Below, piece by piece: positions 1 to 8,220 of a stretch of 41,203 nt of DNA. The stretch's first letter is position 1; each line of letters begins with the position of its first letter. The translations under genes and the position numbers were made by a program. A model generated the notes under the pieces. The model did no database searches, was not told the origin of the DNA, and saw only the letters and a list, made by a program, of their open reading frames with translations. This stretch comes from Lachnospiraceae bacterium (lineage in GTDB: Bacteria > Bacillota > Clostridia > Lachnospirales > Lachnospiraceae): the NCBI GenBank assembly GCA_030531435.1, contig JAUNNN010000018.1, positions 1 to 41,203 on the forward strand. Reading direction: 5' to 3'.

Positions 1-129
1 AGCCTCTTCTACTACTTCCTCTGTAGCTTCTGCTGGAGCAGGAGCTGCTGCTTCTTTTGCACCGCAGCCTACAAGTAATGTAGCTGTCATTGCAACAGTA
101 AGCATAACTGTTACTAAATTCTTTTTCAT
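1..129 (-). CDS. metQ: Partial methionine-type ABC substrate-binding lipoprotein (N-terminus only)
   Basis: Only the first 43 codons lie in the window; the gene continues past position 1. The start has a hydrophobic signal peptide with a lipobox ending LVGCG (lipidated Cys at about residue 22), followed by an Ala/Glu-rich linker (AAAPAPAEATEEVVEE). The start codon sits at 127-129 with a GGAGAAAAATT-type ribosome binding site just upstream. It follows metN and metI on the same strand, 48 bases downstream of metI, so it is most likely the binding protein of that importer. The ligand-binding domain is outside the window, so the methionine assignment rests on the neighbours. Confidence 0.72.
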   Translation of the reverse strand, partial: MKKNLVTVMLTVAMTATLLVGCGAKEAAAPAPAEATEEVVEEA

Positions 130-177
130 AATTTTTCTCCTCTTTAGTATATTGTTAAAGGCACTATGCCATATAAC

Positions 178-888
178 CTAAATTAAATGACGCTTCTTAA
201 GAATCATTTTTGAAATACTATCACCTGTTACTTGAACAAGCTGAACTATTACGATAAGAACAATAATAGTTGCGAATAATACGTCATGCTGGAATCTTGT
301 AAATCCATATGTTACAGCAATATATCCAATACCACCTGCACCAAATCCACCAGCAAGTGCTGTCATAGAAATAACAATTACTACAGCATTTGTGAATGCT
401 CTCACAAGGGATGGTAATGTTTCAGGAAGCATTATCTGGAAAAGTATTCTAAAATTACTTGTTCCCATTGCCTTTGCTGCTTCTATTTTTCCCTTTTGCA
501 TTTCAAGTAAGCTACTCTCAACAAGACGGGCAAATAGTGGAACACAACTTGCTACTAACGAAATAATACATGCATTAGCACCATATGATTTACCAACAAT
601 CGCTCTTGCTACAGGAAGCATTACTATAATGATGATAACCTGTGGAAGGGATCTGAAACAGTTTATAAACGCACCTAATACTGTATGTACTGGCTTACAT
701 GGAAGTACACCTTCTTTACCTGTCATTACAAGTATTAAGCCAAGTACTAAGCCAAAAAATAAAACAAATACAGATGATATGGCAACCATATACATTGTTT
801 CACCTATAGCAGGTAATACCTGGTCCCATACATCCTTTGAAAAACTATGCTGAATAACTTCCCAGAAAGAATATTTATATAAACTCAT
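178..888 (-). CDS. metI: Methionine-type ABC transporter permease
   Basis: This 236-residue inner-membrane permease has about five hydrophobic segments and the usual MetI length. The EAA loop that docks on the ATPase is visible as EAAKAMGTSNFRILFQIMLP near residues 137-156. The C-terminal AGGFGAGGIGYIAVTYGF stretch is typical of MetI of the methionine/D-methionine importer. Its ATG overlaps the metN stop codon in a TAATG arrangement, so the two are translationally coupled. It would pair with MetN to form the MetNI channel. The family assignment is strong; the exact substrate (L-methionine, D-methionine or sulfoxide) is not visible in the sequence. Confidence 0.9.
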   Translation of the reverse strand: MSLYKYSFWEVIQHSFSKDVWDQVLPAIGETMYMVAISSVFVLFFGLVLGLILVMTGKEGVLPCKPVHTVLGAFINCFRSLPQVIIIIVMLPVARAIVGKSYGANACIISLVASCVPLFARLVESSLLEMQKGKIEAAKAMGTSNFRILFQIMLPETLPSLVRAFTNAVVIVISMTALAGGFGAGGIGYIAVTYGFTRFQHDVLFATIIVLIVIVQLVQVTGDSISKMILKKRHLI

Positions 889-1679
889 TAATTCTCCTCC
901 CAGTAGTCACTTCTAAATTTATTATATACGCCAATAAAGTTCTTAGCTGTTTCGCATTTAGGATCTTCAAATATTTCCTTAACAGAACCTTTTTCTAAAA
1001 GCTTTCCATCTTCCATTACAGCCATTGAGTGACATGTATATTTAATAACTTCAAGCTCATGTGTAATAAGAATAATTGTTAGTCCAAGCTTTTTATTGAT
1101 TTCCTTTAATAAATCAAGTACAGCTAAAGTAGTCTGTGGATCAAGGGCACTAGTTGCTTCATCCGAAAGTAACACATCTGGATTATTTGCAAGTGCTCTA
1201 GCAATACCAACTCTCTGCTTCTGTCCACCAGAAAGCTCACCTGGATATGCATCCTTCTTCTCGGTAAGACCAACAAGATCAAGCATCTCATCTACTCTTA
1301 CCTGTATCTCATTTTTCTTAAGTCCAGCAAGCTTAAGAGAATATGCAATATTTTCTGCAACAGTCATTGAATCAAAAAGATTAAACTGCTGGAAAATCAT
1401 TCCGATTTTTCTTCTCTCTTTATTAAGCTCGTTTTTACCAAGAGCTGTAATAATGCTGTCTCCAATTCTAACTGTTCCACTATCTGGCTCTTCAAGTCTA
1501 TTGATACAACGGACAAGTGTTGATTTTCCTGCACCAGAAAATCCAACTATACCGTATATTTCACCTTTATTGACTTCAAGATCTACGCCTTTTAAAACCT
1601 CAACCGATTTATTTTTATCGTGGAATGTTTTGTGTAAATCTTTTACTTCTATGAAACTTTTATTATCCATTTCACTCAT
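888..1679 (-). CDS. metN: Methionine-type ABC transporter ATPase lacking the NIL domain
   Basis: This is an ATP-binding protein of 263 residues. The Walker A motif GFSGAGKST is at 46-54, the signature LSGGQKQ at 149-155 and the Walker B/D-loop VLLSDEATSALDP at 169-181. The S in LLSDEATSALDP and the following LKEINKKLGLTIILITHELEV are characteristic of MetN. Enterobacterial MetN is about 343 residues and ends in a NIL (ACT-like) domain that binds methionine and shuts the pump off. Here the protein stops soon after the ATPase core, so that trans-inhibition domain is absent. It is the first gene of the metN-metI-metQ operon. Confidence 0.9.
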   Translation of the reverse strand: MSEMDNKSFIEVKDLHKTFHDKNKSVEVLKGVDLEVNKGEIYGIVGFSGAGKSTLVRCINRLEEPDSGTVRIGDSIITALGKNELNKERRKIGMIFQQFNLFDSMTVAENIAYSLKLAGLKKNEIQVRVDEMLDLVGLTEKKDAYPGELSGGQKQRVGIARALANNPDVLLSDEATSALDPQTTLAVLDLLKEINKKLGLTIILITHELEVIKYTCHSMAVMEDGKLLEKGSVKEIFEDPKCETAKNFIGVYNKFRSDYWEEN

Positions 1680-1742
1680 CTATATGATTCCTAAAATAAA
1701 TTCCATAAAAACGCACCGTTACTATTCAACCACAACTGAACT

Positions 1743-1772
1743 TTGTAGTCAATAAATTCGACACTTTATGAT
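1743..1772 (+). promoter_or_regulatory. Candidate promoter for the radical SAM gene, nearly leaderless
   Basis: TTGTAG (1743-1748) and TATGAT (1767-1772) are separated by 18 bases. The ATG at 1787 follows only 14 bases after the -10, so a transcript would have a 5' leader of a few bases at most. That would explain the missing ribosome binding site. It is a weak consensus match. Confidence 0.3.
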
Positions 1773-1786
1773 AAAATAATTGCAAT

Positions 1787-2692
1787 ATGAATTACTTATC
1801 ACTAAACAATTATTTAAAAGATACTTTCGGATGCAAAGTCTATAAACTGTCTATTGATGGTGGCTTTACATGTCCTAATCGAGACGGAACTATTGATAAT
1901 AGAGGCTGTATTTTCTGCTCAGGATACGGCTCCGGGGATTTTGCTGCCTCAAGAAGTCTCTCTATATCTGAACAAATAGAAGAAGCCAAGAAAAAAGTAT
2001 CTGCCAAAATAAAAGACGGAAAATATATAGCCTATTTCCAGGCATTTACGAATACTTACGCGCCTATTAATGAACTACGCGAAAAATATACAGAAGCCAT
2101 TACAAATGAAGATGTTGTTGCAATATCTATTGGAACAAGACCAGATTGTCTATCAGACGAAATTATTAATCTGTTAGATGAATTAAATAAAATCAAGCCT
2201 GTATGGATTGAACTAGGTCTACAGACAATACATGAAGCTTCAGCTGAATTTATTCGACGTGGATACAAACTATCTGTATATGATGAAGCTATAAAAAAGC
2301 TAAAATCAAAAAACATATATGTCGTAACTCATGTAATACTTGGTCTACCTGGTGAATCAGAAGAGATGATGCTTGATACTGTAAAATATGTATGCGAGCA
2401 TAAAACTGATGGTATAAAGCTACAACTACTGCACATTATAAAAGGAACTGATCTGGCTTATAAATATGAGCATAGAGGAGACTATGCCCCTTCTGACGTT
2501 ATGTCAACCTATGAATGCATGACTCTTGATGAATACGCAGCATTAATATATAAATGCGTCAATATAATTCCTGATACTGTTGCTATTCACAGACTAACAG
2601 GCGATGGACATAAGAAAACCCTCATTGCTCCACTATGGAGTGGTGACAAAAAGAGGGTTTTAAATACAATTAATAAAATTTTATCAAATTAG
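1787..2692 (+). CDS. ytqA: Radical SAM protein of the YtqA/MnmL (TIGR01212) family
   Basis: This 301-residue protein opens with the family hallmark FGCKVYKLSIDGGFTCPNRDGT. The 4Fe-4S cysteines follow the unusual spacing CX11CX2C (CPNRDGTIDNRGCIFC), then GSGDFA. Bacillus YtqA was recently assigned to tRNA wobble-uridine modification, converting the cmnm5 group to nm5, and renamed MnmL. That role is carried over here from family membership only. The start at 1787 matches where the family normally begins, yet no Shine-Dalgarno sequence precedes it. The gene stands alone, divergent from metN, and its stop codon overlaps that of the convergent lipase gene by four bases. Confidence 0.82.
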   Translation: MNYLSLNNYLKDTFGCKVYKLSIDGGFTCPNRDGTIDNRGCIFCSGYGSGDFAASRSLSISEQIEEAKKKVSAKIKDGKYIAYFQAFTNTYAPINELREKYTEAITNEDVVAISIGTRPDCLSDEIINLLDELNKIKPVWIELGLQTIHEASAEFIRRGYKLSVYDEAIKKLKSKNIYVVTHVILGLPGESEEMMLDTVKYVCEHKTDGIKLQLLHIIKGTDLAYKYEHRGDYAPSDVMSTYECMTLDEYAALIYKCVNIIPDTVAIHRLTGDGHKKTLIAPLWSGDKKRVLNTINKILSN

Positions 2693-4032
2693 AAGCCTCT
2701 ACTCTTAAGATCTGCTACAAGCTGAACATAGAACTCTCTAACATCAAATCCACTAATATTTTCTCTATTAAGATCAATCATATCACCATGAGAAATACCT
2801 CTGTTCCCAGTGTTCTCAAGAAATGTATATTTTTCTCCCCACTCAAAAGACTTCTCTCCTACAAGTCCATCATTTTTTCCATCAAAATGCTTAACAAGCA
2901 CAGTCGTAAAATTAAGAGGAAATCTTCCACTAACAGGTCTCTTTAAATAAGATCCAACGCTTTGATAATATACTTTATCTGAATCTAGAATCTCTTCATT
3001 TCTATTTTTACATGCGCTTGCAGTCAAATCACTAACTGCCGCCATAAAATCAGGAGTATCATCACCTATCTTCTTAAGCGCTGCGTTATACGAATCTGCA
3101 ATTATTTTCTGCTGCTTTTCCGGTATTTTGTCTAACAGATAATCTGCAAATTCACATCCTCTGTGCGGAGTGTTAATTGTTGTAAGTGAAGCGATACAAT
3201 CATCCATTCCACACTTTGAAATAGCATACCTTGTATCAAGACCACCTTTAGAATGTGCGATAACATTTACCTTCTCACATCCAGTTTTTTTCATAATTGT
3301 TCTAATTCTGTCTGCAACTTCTTCAGCACTTTCTTTTACACTATGTGCTGACTCCTGATTTCCGTAAAAAATAGTGGCACCATTTTTTTCAAGTTCTTCG
3401 GGAATTCTGCCCCAATAATTTAAAAGCTTGAAATCCCTAAAAAATACTCCATGCACCATTACAATCGGATATTTTGTTTTACATATTTCGTAAGATGCCC
3501 TTAACTCATCCTGCCTTGCCTTCTCATCTTCAAAATCCACTTCTTTATATGCAAGCTTTAGCATATGGAATAATACAAATAAATGAACAATAGGTATCAT
3601 TCCACACACAGCTCCGATTACTCTCCATTTAACTCGTATCTGCGTTGAAGATAAGTATAATCTTATAATTCCAGCCCAAAATAGAACCGCTTCAATCAAA
3701 ACTACATATACTATCTGGCCAAGCATAAATAGAGCTCCGGCTTTTATATCACTATGAAATGGGACGCCAAAAATCATCATCCATAAAACATATATGAATG
3801 AAAATACACACGAAATTAAGAAAGCTGTTAACTGAACACAGCCGTTATAGCACATCTGAAGCCTCTTCGTGCTGCGTTTCTTTAGAAATAGTGATGGTCT
3901 TAAAATAAATAATATTGAGAATATTATCATTAACCATATTATTACTTTACTGAATCCTGAGTCATAAACCCTAAGCATTGTATTACTTAAAGCACATACA
4001 AAATAAAAAAATGCAAATAATATAGAAATCAT
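2689..4032 (-). CDS. Membrane-anchored lipase-like alpha/beta hydrolase
   Basis: The 447-residue protein has a hydrophobic N-terminal half (about five membrane segments within residues 1-160) joined to an alpha/beta hydrolase domain. HG at 194-195 forms the oxyanion-hole region (VMVHGVFFRDF). The nucleophile elbow is AHSKGG with Ser261, close to the AHSxG elbow of bacterial triacylglycerol lipases. A conserved TTINTPHRG follows, and SHGDMIDL near the C-terminus probably supplies the catalytic His. It is probably an esterase or lipase facing one side of the membrane; the substrate is unknown. A GAGGG ribosome binding site lies five bases before the ATG. It is a stand-alone gene. Confidence 0.75.
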   Translation of the reverse strand: MISILFAFFYFVCALSNTMLRVYDSGFSKVIIWLMIIFSILFILRPSLFLKKRSTKRLQMCYNGCVQLTAFLISCVFSFIYVLWMMIFGVPFHSDIKAGALFMLGQIVYVVLIEAVLFWAGIIRLYLSSTQIRVKWRVIGAVCGMIPIVHLFVLFHMLKLAYKEVDFEDEKARQDELRASYEICKTKYPIVMVHGVFFRDFKLLNYWGRIPEELEKNGATIFYGNQESAHSVKESAEEVADRIRTIMKKTGCEKVNVIAHSKGGLDTRYAISKCGMDDCIASLTTINTPHRGCEFADYLLDKIPEKQQKIIADSYNAALKKIGDDTPDFMAAVSDLTASACKNRNEEILDSDKVYYQSVGSYLKRPVSGRFPLNFTTVLVKHFDGKNDGLVGEKSFEWGEKYTFLENTGNRGISHGDMIDLNRENISGFDVREFYVQLVADLKSRGF

Positions 4033-4105
4033 TTTTGCCCTCTTTTAAATATTATTTGCACTTATTATACATTATATGATTTGTTTCTTCTATAGGTTTA
4101 CATAA

Positions 4106-4834
4106 CTACCAACCCAGTTCTTTAAGCTTATTATCTACAACGCTACTTCTTTCTTCTTCAGACAAAGCTTTATCGATCTTTATATCCCCAGCTATTTTTC
4201 CATCAACAACAAAAATAATTCTACCGCATCTTTTTGCTACCTTGCTGTCATGGGTAACAATCATAATCGTAGTTCCTTCGTTATTAATGGCTTCAAAGGC
4301 ATCCATAACATCCTTTGAAGAACTTTGATTGAGTGCGCCTGTAGGCTCGTCAGCAAAAAGTATTTCAGGCTTATTTATCATACTTCTACATATGCATGCT
4401 CTCTGAAGCTGTCCTCCAGATACTTCTCTTATTTCACGCAGGGCTAGTTCTGATATACCCATCTTTTCCATAAGACATTTTGCGTACTCATTGATTTCGT
4501 TTTTATTAGCTTTTTTTGCATTCACAGCAGGATAAATAATATTATCAAATATATTCAAATTTGAAAGCATATTCATATTCTGGAACACAAATCCTGCATT
4601 ATTTAACCTAAATGCGGCTTTCTCATCTTCATTCATGCCTGTTATTTCATGTCCAGAAATAATAACCTTACCAGAATCAGCCTTATCCATTCCTGATACA
4701 TTATATAAAAGAGTCGATTTACCAGATCCTGATGGACCCATAATAGCAACCATTTCTCCCTTTTTAATATCAAAGCTAATATTATTTAAAATCCCATTCT
4801 TAACTAAATTACTTACACTTATTACATTTTCCAT
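4106..4834 (-). CDS. ABC transporter ATPase of the MacB/LolD/FtsE type
   Basis: This is a complete 242-residue ATPase. Walker A GPSGSGKST is at 33-41, the signature VSGGQLQ at 138-144 and Walker B EILFADEPTGALN from 157. The FADEPTGALN form is typical of MacB/LolD-type ATPases that drive FtsX-like permeases, often in antimicrobial-peptide resistance or lipoprotein export. A GAGGAAG ribosome binding site precedes the ATG. The gene upstream in the same direction is only the C-terminal piece of an FtsX-type permease, so this ATPase may have lost its proper membrane partner. Confidence 0.85.
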   Translation of the reverse strand: MENVISVSNLVKNGILNNISFDIKKGEMVAIMGPSGSGKSTLLYNVSGMDKADSGKVIISGHEITGMNEDEKAAFRLNNAGFVFQNMNMLSNLNIFDNIIYPAVNAKKANKNEINEYAKCLMEKMGISELALREIREVSGGQLQRACICRSMINKPEILFADEPTGALNQSSSKDVMDAFEAINNEGTTIMIVTHDSKVAKRCGRIIFVVDGKIAGDIKIDKALSEEERSSVVDNKLKELGW

Positions 4835-4862
4835 TTTACTTCCTCAACTGTATTAACTCTTT

Positions 4863-5657
4863 TTATTCATGTATTGCCACTTCACAGGCTGATATTTTAT
4901 CTATTTCATATGTTCCACATGCTGCAGCTATTATAAAGATTAAAGCTACCATTCCAGGGATAAATATGAATAAATTAATATAATCTATTACAAATTTAAA
5001 TCCACTTGCTCCAAGACTTTCAAGGAACATTCCGGCAATAAACTGTCCCAGATAACACCCAGCAATAATGCCTAGAATAATTCCGATAACAGGATATACT
5101 TTTAGTTTTTTAATTAACTCTCTTCTAACCACCTTAGAAGAAATTCCAATAGCTTTCTTTAATGATATTTGCAGACGCTCTTTTTCTACTAAAAGTCGTA
5201 CAAATAGTGAAATAACAACAAACATAATTGATGCAGTGATAACCTTTGAAAAAGTCGCCGCAAGAGAAATAGCATTTATTGTAGGTCCATATGTACCCAT
5301 CATGTAATCATTTATATTTACAATATCTGAATATTTATCATATAAGGGATGATTTTTCTCTACCCATTCACCTGCATCTATTCCATCATTTAACGATATA
5401 TAGAAAATACTCCAAAGAACTTCATTATCAATCTGATCATCATCCATAACACCTTTAGCAGTTTTTCCGCCATTTGTTATATCAGAATAAATTCCAGTTA
5501 CTAAAAGCTTATCTCCATTTTCCATTTCAACATAATCATCAATTCCTATTTCAAGCTCTTTTGAATTTAGTGATGATAACGCTATTTCGTTTTCCGCTTC
5601 AGGTGCTCTACCATATTCATAACTAACAGGAAATATAGTATGGTTTCCGTATACCAG
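4863..5657 (-). pseudogene. C-terminal remnant of a MacB/FtsX-type ABC permease
   Basis: The readable frame (4863-5678) covers about 255 permease-like residues. There is part of an extracytoplasmic domain (GRAPEAENEIALSSLNSKE), then three or four membrane segments, the first around SKVITASIMFVVISLFVRLLV. A final ACEVAIHE-type tail follows. Intact permeases of this class are about 400-1000 residues with an N-terminal membrane helix, which is missing here. The first few codons of the frame are transporter DNA from the neighbouring MFS gene read in another frame, so no native start exists. It sits directly upstream of an intact ATPase. It probably arose by deletion and is probably non-functional. 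Confidence 0.75.
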
Positions 5658-6528
5658 CAATAAAAAGTGAACCTGCAAGAAATTTTACATATCCTTTCTT
5701 TATTCCTTTAGCGCCAAGAATAATACTTGTTACAAGCATTCCCATTGCACAGACTGTTTCTGCAATTCCAAGTGTTTTCGCATCATTAAAATCTAAGATC
5801 ATTGGCTCGCAAAGAATCTGAATTGCTCCCATAAAACATGTCATTATAGATGAAACGATGATGAGATAGAAAACACCCTTTCTCTCATAAACAGCTTTGA
5901 ATCCTTCCTTAAAGCTTGTTAAAAAGTTGTCTTTATCTTCAATTATCTTTGTTTCAAGACCTTTTCTAACAACACCTGTAGAAATAACTGTAAGAATAAA
6001 TGTGCTTATATCAATAATAAGAAGAAGCTTAATGTCACTTACTTCCAGTAAGATTCCGGCAATAAGTGGGGAAATAAGGTATCTTGCGCTTCCTGCTAAA
6101 CTCACCATTCCATTTGCCTTTGAAAACTCCTCTTTTGTTAATAAATCAGATACTGTTGCTCTGTATGATGGTTCAAGAAGAGATGAAAAAACAGAGCTAA
6201 TAAAAACTCCAATACAAATCTGATAAAGACTTGCACCGCCATTAAACATACAAGCAAGTATATAAATAAGCCCTAAAGCTGATAATCCATCACCAATCAT
6301 CATTAAAAGTCTTCTGTCGTATCTATCAGCAAGAACTCCAGCTGGTGCAGATAGTAAAAGCATTGGAAGAAACGCAAGTAATGATACTAGCGCCATTCCT
6401 GAAGCACTTCCAGTTTCTCTAAATACATAAACCCCAAGTCCAAAACTTGTAAGTCCACCACCAATTGATGAAACTAATTCACCTGCCCACAGTAGTAAAA
6501 ATTTGTTGTAATTTGACTTTGTTTCCAT
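5623..6528 (-). pseudogene. Truncated MFS transporter (N-terminal three quarters)
   Basis: This 301-residue frame begins as a normal MFS_3/enterobactin-exporter-like drug transporter. FLLLWAGELVSSIGGGLTSFGLGVYVFRETGS is split over its first helices, and the motif-A loop GVLADRYDRRLLM sits between helices 2 and 3. Complete relatives have about 12 helices and 400-430 residues. Homology stops around LFIAG, after which nine unrelated residues (IRKPYYISC) precede the stop. The following DNA encodes the back of an ABC permease in a different frame, so a deletion appears to have removed the end of this gene. A TetR operator and an AGGAGAG ribosome binding site lie just upstream. Residual function is unlikely. 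Confidence 0.75.
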
Positions 6529-6544
6529 GATTCTCTCCTTTTTA

Positions 6545-6563
6545 GACCGTCAGTCTGTCGGTC
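6545..6563. promoter_or_regulatory. TetR-family operator upstream of the MFS gene
   Basis: A 19-base near-palindrome, GACCGTCAGTCTGTCGGTC, ends 17 bases before the MFS start. Its half-site CTGTCGGT is shared with the operator in front of the tetR gene, which argues that one regulator binds both. Confidence 0.7.
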
Positions 6564-6577
6564 GCTATTTCTTTTTT

Positions 6578-6597
6578 TAGCACACTTTCGTGTGCTA
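6578..6597. other. Short hairpin between tetR and the MFS gene
   Basis: TAGCACAC and GTGTGCTA form a perfect 8-base-pair stem around TTTC. On the minus strand it is followed by an A-run rather than a T-run, so it does not look like a normal terminator there. Its role is unclear. Confidence 0.4.
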
Positions 6598-6638
6598 TTA
6601 AATTTTCTGCGATTGTTTAGTTATTGTCAGTCGATTTC

Positions 6639-7259
6639 CTAAAACATTTTCATTATTGCTTCCTGCATTAGTCCCTTTTTGCATCCCAGAAGCTTCTCAA
6701 CATTTGTTACAAATGCCATCATCTTTCTCATTGTAACTTCTTCTGGCTCATCTATTCTGCTATCAAATGCTACATTCGCATAAAGCATTGTCATTGCAAC
6801 CATCTCTTCAGGGAATTCCACATTGAAAAGTCCTTCATTATTCCCCTCTCTTACAAGTTCTGAGATGATAGGACATATTCCAGAAAGTAACATATCCTGC
6901 ATCTTCTGATGCATTAGAGCATTTTGTGGTTTATGAACCTGCTCCATGACTTCATTTCCTATGCTGGTGTCTACATTTAACGCTTTAATACTTAATGTAA
7001 ATCTAGCAAGTAGTGGTAATGACTTATCATTTGCTATTCTTGATGCATTTGCCATCAAATCACCAGTCATGCGTTCAATTAAACTATCAAGAATCTCTTC
7101 TTTAGATTTGAAGTGGTAGTAAAGAGTACCTCTTGCGATACCAACTTTTTCAAGAATATCGTTTGTACTTGTGTGATCAAAGCCTTTACTTGCAAACAAT
7201 TCCTGAGCAACATCAAGTATTTCGTTTTTTCTCTCCTCTGCTTCTTTAACTACTCTCAT
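6639..7259 (-). CDS. TetR/AcrR family transcriptional repressor
   Basis: The protein is 206 residues. The N-terminal TetR DNA-binding domain is clear: ILDVAQELFASKGFDHTSTN, then DILEKVGIARGTLYYHFKSKEEIL with the typical GTLYYHF recognition helix at about 45-51. The C-terminal ligand domain is divergent and the inducer cannot be read from sequence. It lies directly upstream of the MFS/ABC export genes on the same strand. Matching palindromes occur both in its own promoter and in front of the MFS gene, so it probably represses itself and the exporter. The exporter genes are now damaged, so the regulator may control only what is left. Confidence 0.9.
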   Translation of the reverse strand: MRVVKEAEERKNEILDVAQELFASKGFDHTSTNDILEKVGIARGTLYYHFKSKEEILDSLIERMTGDLMANASRIANDKSLPLLARFTLSIKALNVDTSIGNEVMEQVHKPQNALMHQKMQDMLLSGICPIISELVREGNNEGLFNVEFPEEMVAMTMLYANVAFDSRIDEPEEVTMRKMMAFVTNVEKLLGCKKGLMQEAIMKMF

Positions 7260-7278
7260 TATTACCTATACTTTCTCG

Positions 7279-7295
7279 ACCGACAACCTGTCGGT
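7279..7295. promoter_or_regulatory. TetR operator in the tetR promoter
   Basis: ACCGACA and TGTCGGT are perfect 7-base arms around ACC. The site is just downstream of the -10 box of the tetR promoter, where bound repressor would block transcription. It shares its core with the palindrome at 6545-6563. Confidence 0.72.
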
Positions 7296-7301
7296 AAGAT
7301 T

Positions 7302-7330
7302 AATATACAACCAATTTATTTGTATGTCAA
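7302..7330 (-). promoter_or_regulatory. Sigma-A promoter of the tetR gene
   Basis: On the minus strand, a perfect TTGACA (-35, 7325-7330) is followed after 17 bases by TATATT (-10, 7302-7307). The TetR operator lies immediately downstream. This is one of the best promoter matches in the window. Confidence 0.7.
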
Positions 7331-7352
7331 CACCTTTTACAACAAAATGCAT

Positions 7353-8048
7353 TTATAAAATATTCATTGTATCCAAAAGGCTATTTACCATGTAATCGGC
7401 CTCTTCACCCTTAACACTATATTTATTATTAACATTATAAAGACAAGTCTTAATACCGTATTGCTTTCCGCCTAGCATATCAGCTGATACAGAGTCTCCT
7501 ATAATCATTATTTCTTCAGGAAGTAATCCATCCATACCATCTTCTCTTAACTTTTTAATACAGTAATCAAAAAACTCCCTGCTTGGTTTCTGTGCACCAA
7601 CACTTTCTGATATAAAATAATAATCAAAAAAGTCATAAAGCTTACCAATACGAAGCCTATTAATCTGTTGATCATGAGGGCCATTACTAGCAGCACACAA
7701 TACATATTTTTTACTAAGATACTCAAGCATCTTATAAGCTCCAGGTTCTACAATTGCACTATGAGACAGCTCTTCCCTAAAATATTCTTCGAATTTTTCC
7801 CCATCAAAATCAATATCAAGCTCTTTAAATACCATATTCCATCGGATCTTCTTTAATTCACTAAAGGTTAGGGATCCATCTTCAATCTGTCTCCATAATC
7901 CAGAATTTACTTCGTTAAAAGTCTGATACATTGTTTCGTCATATTCCTTAAACCCAAACTTCCTAAATCCATCCTTCATGGCCTGTTTTACGTACCCAGA
8001 AAAACTTAGTAGCGTATCATCTATATCTATAAAAATGGCTTTAATCAT
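7353..8048 (-). CDS. HAD-superfamily phosphatase, YjjG/YfnB-like
   Basis: The protein is 231 residues. The HAD motif I is DIDDT with the nucleophile Asp8 and acid/base Asp10. Motif II appears as AASNG, motif III as QKPS with Lys, and motif IV as MIIGDSVSADM. The cap contains NSGLWRQIEDGSLT...IRW, typical of the YjjG group of pyrimidine 5'-nucleotidases that clear non-canonical nucleotides. The exact substrate is not proven by sequence. It is a single-gene unit ending next to the tetR promoter and divergent from the acyltransferase gene. Confidence 0.8.
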   Translation of the reverse strand: MIKAIFIDIDDTLLSFSGYVKQAMKDGFRKFGFKEYDETMYQTFNEVNSGLWRQIEDGSLTFSELKKIRWNMVFKELDIDFDGEKFEEYFREELSHSAIVEPGAYKMLEYLSKKYVLCAASNGPHDQQINRLRIGKLYDFFDYYFISESVGAQKPSREFFDYCIKKLREDGMDGLLPEEIMIIGDSVSADMLGGKQYGIKTCLYNVNNKYSVKGEEADYMVNSLLDTMNIL

Positions 8049-8146
8049 TATTTACACATCCTATTCTGTCTGTATATTTGACAATTCATCCTATTCACAG
8101 ATGATAAATCCTTTTATTATATTTTGCAAAAATTAAAACCTATAAG

Positions 8147-8175
8147 TTGACACGAAAAAACTGCTAAAATAAACT
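8147..8175 (+). promoter_or_regulatory. Candidate promoter for the acyltransferase gene
   Basis: A perfect TTGACA (8147-8152) is followed after 17 bases by TAAACT (8170-8175), a 4/6 match to TATAAT. The start codon at 8221 has an AGGAG at 8203-8207. Confidence 0.4.
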
Positions 8176-8220
8176 GTAAAGAGTTTATTCGGTACAAAAA
8201 CTAGGAGAAATCATTTATTC

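Noticed and set aside
6578..6597. Terminator of the tetR gene
   Set aside because: The stem is good, but the minus-strand side runs into A residues rather than T residues.
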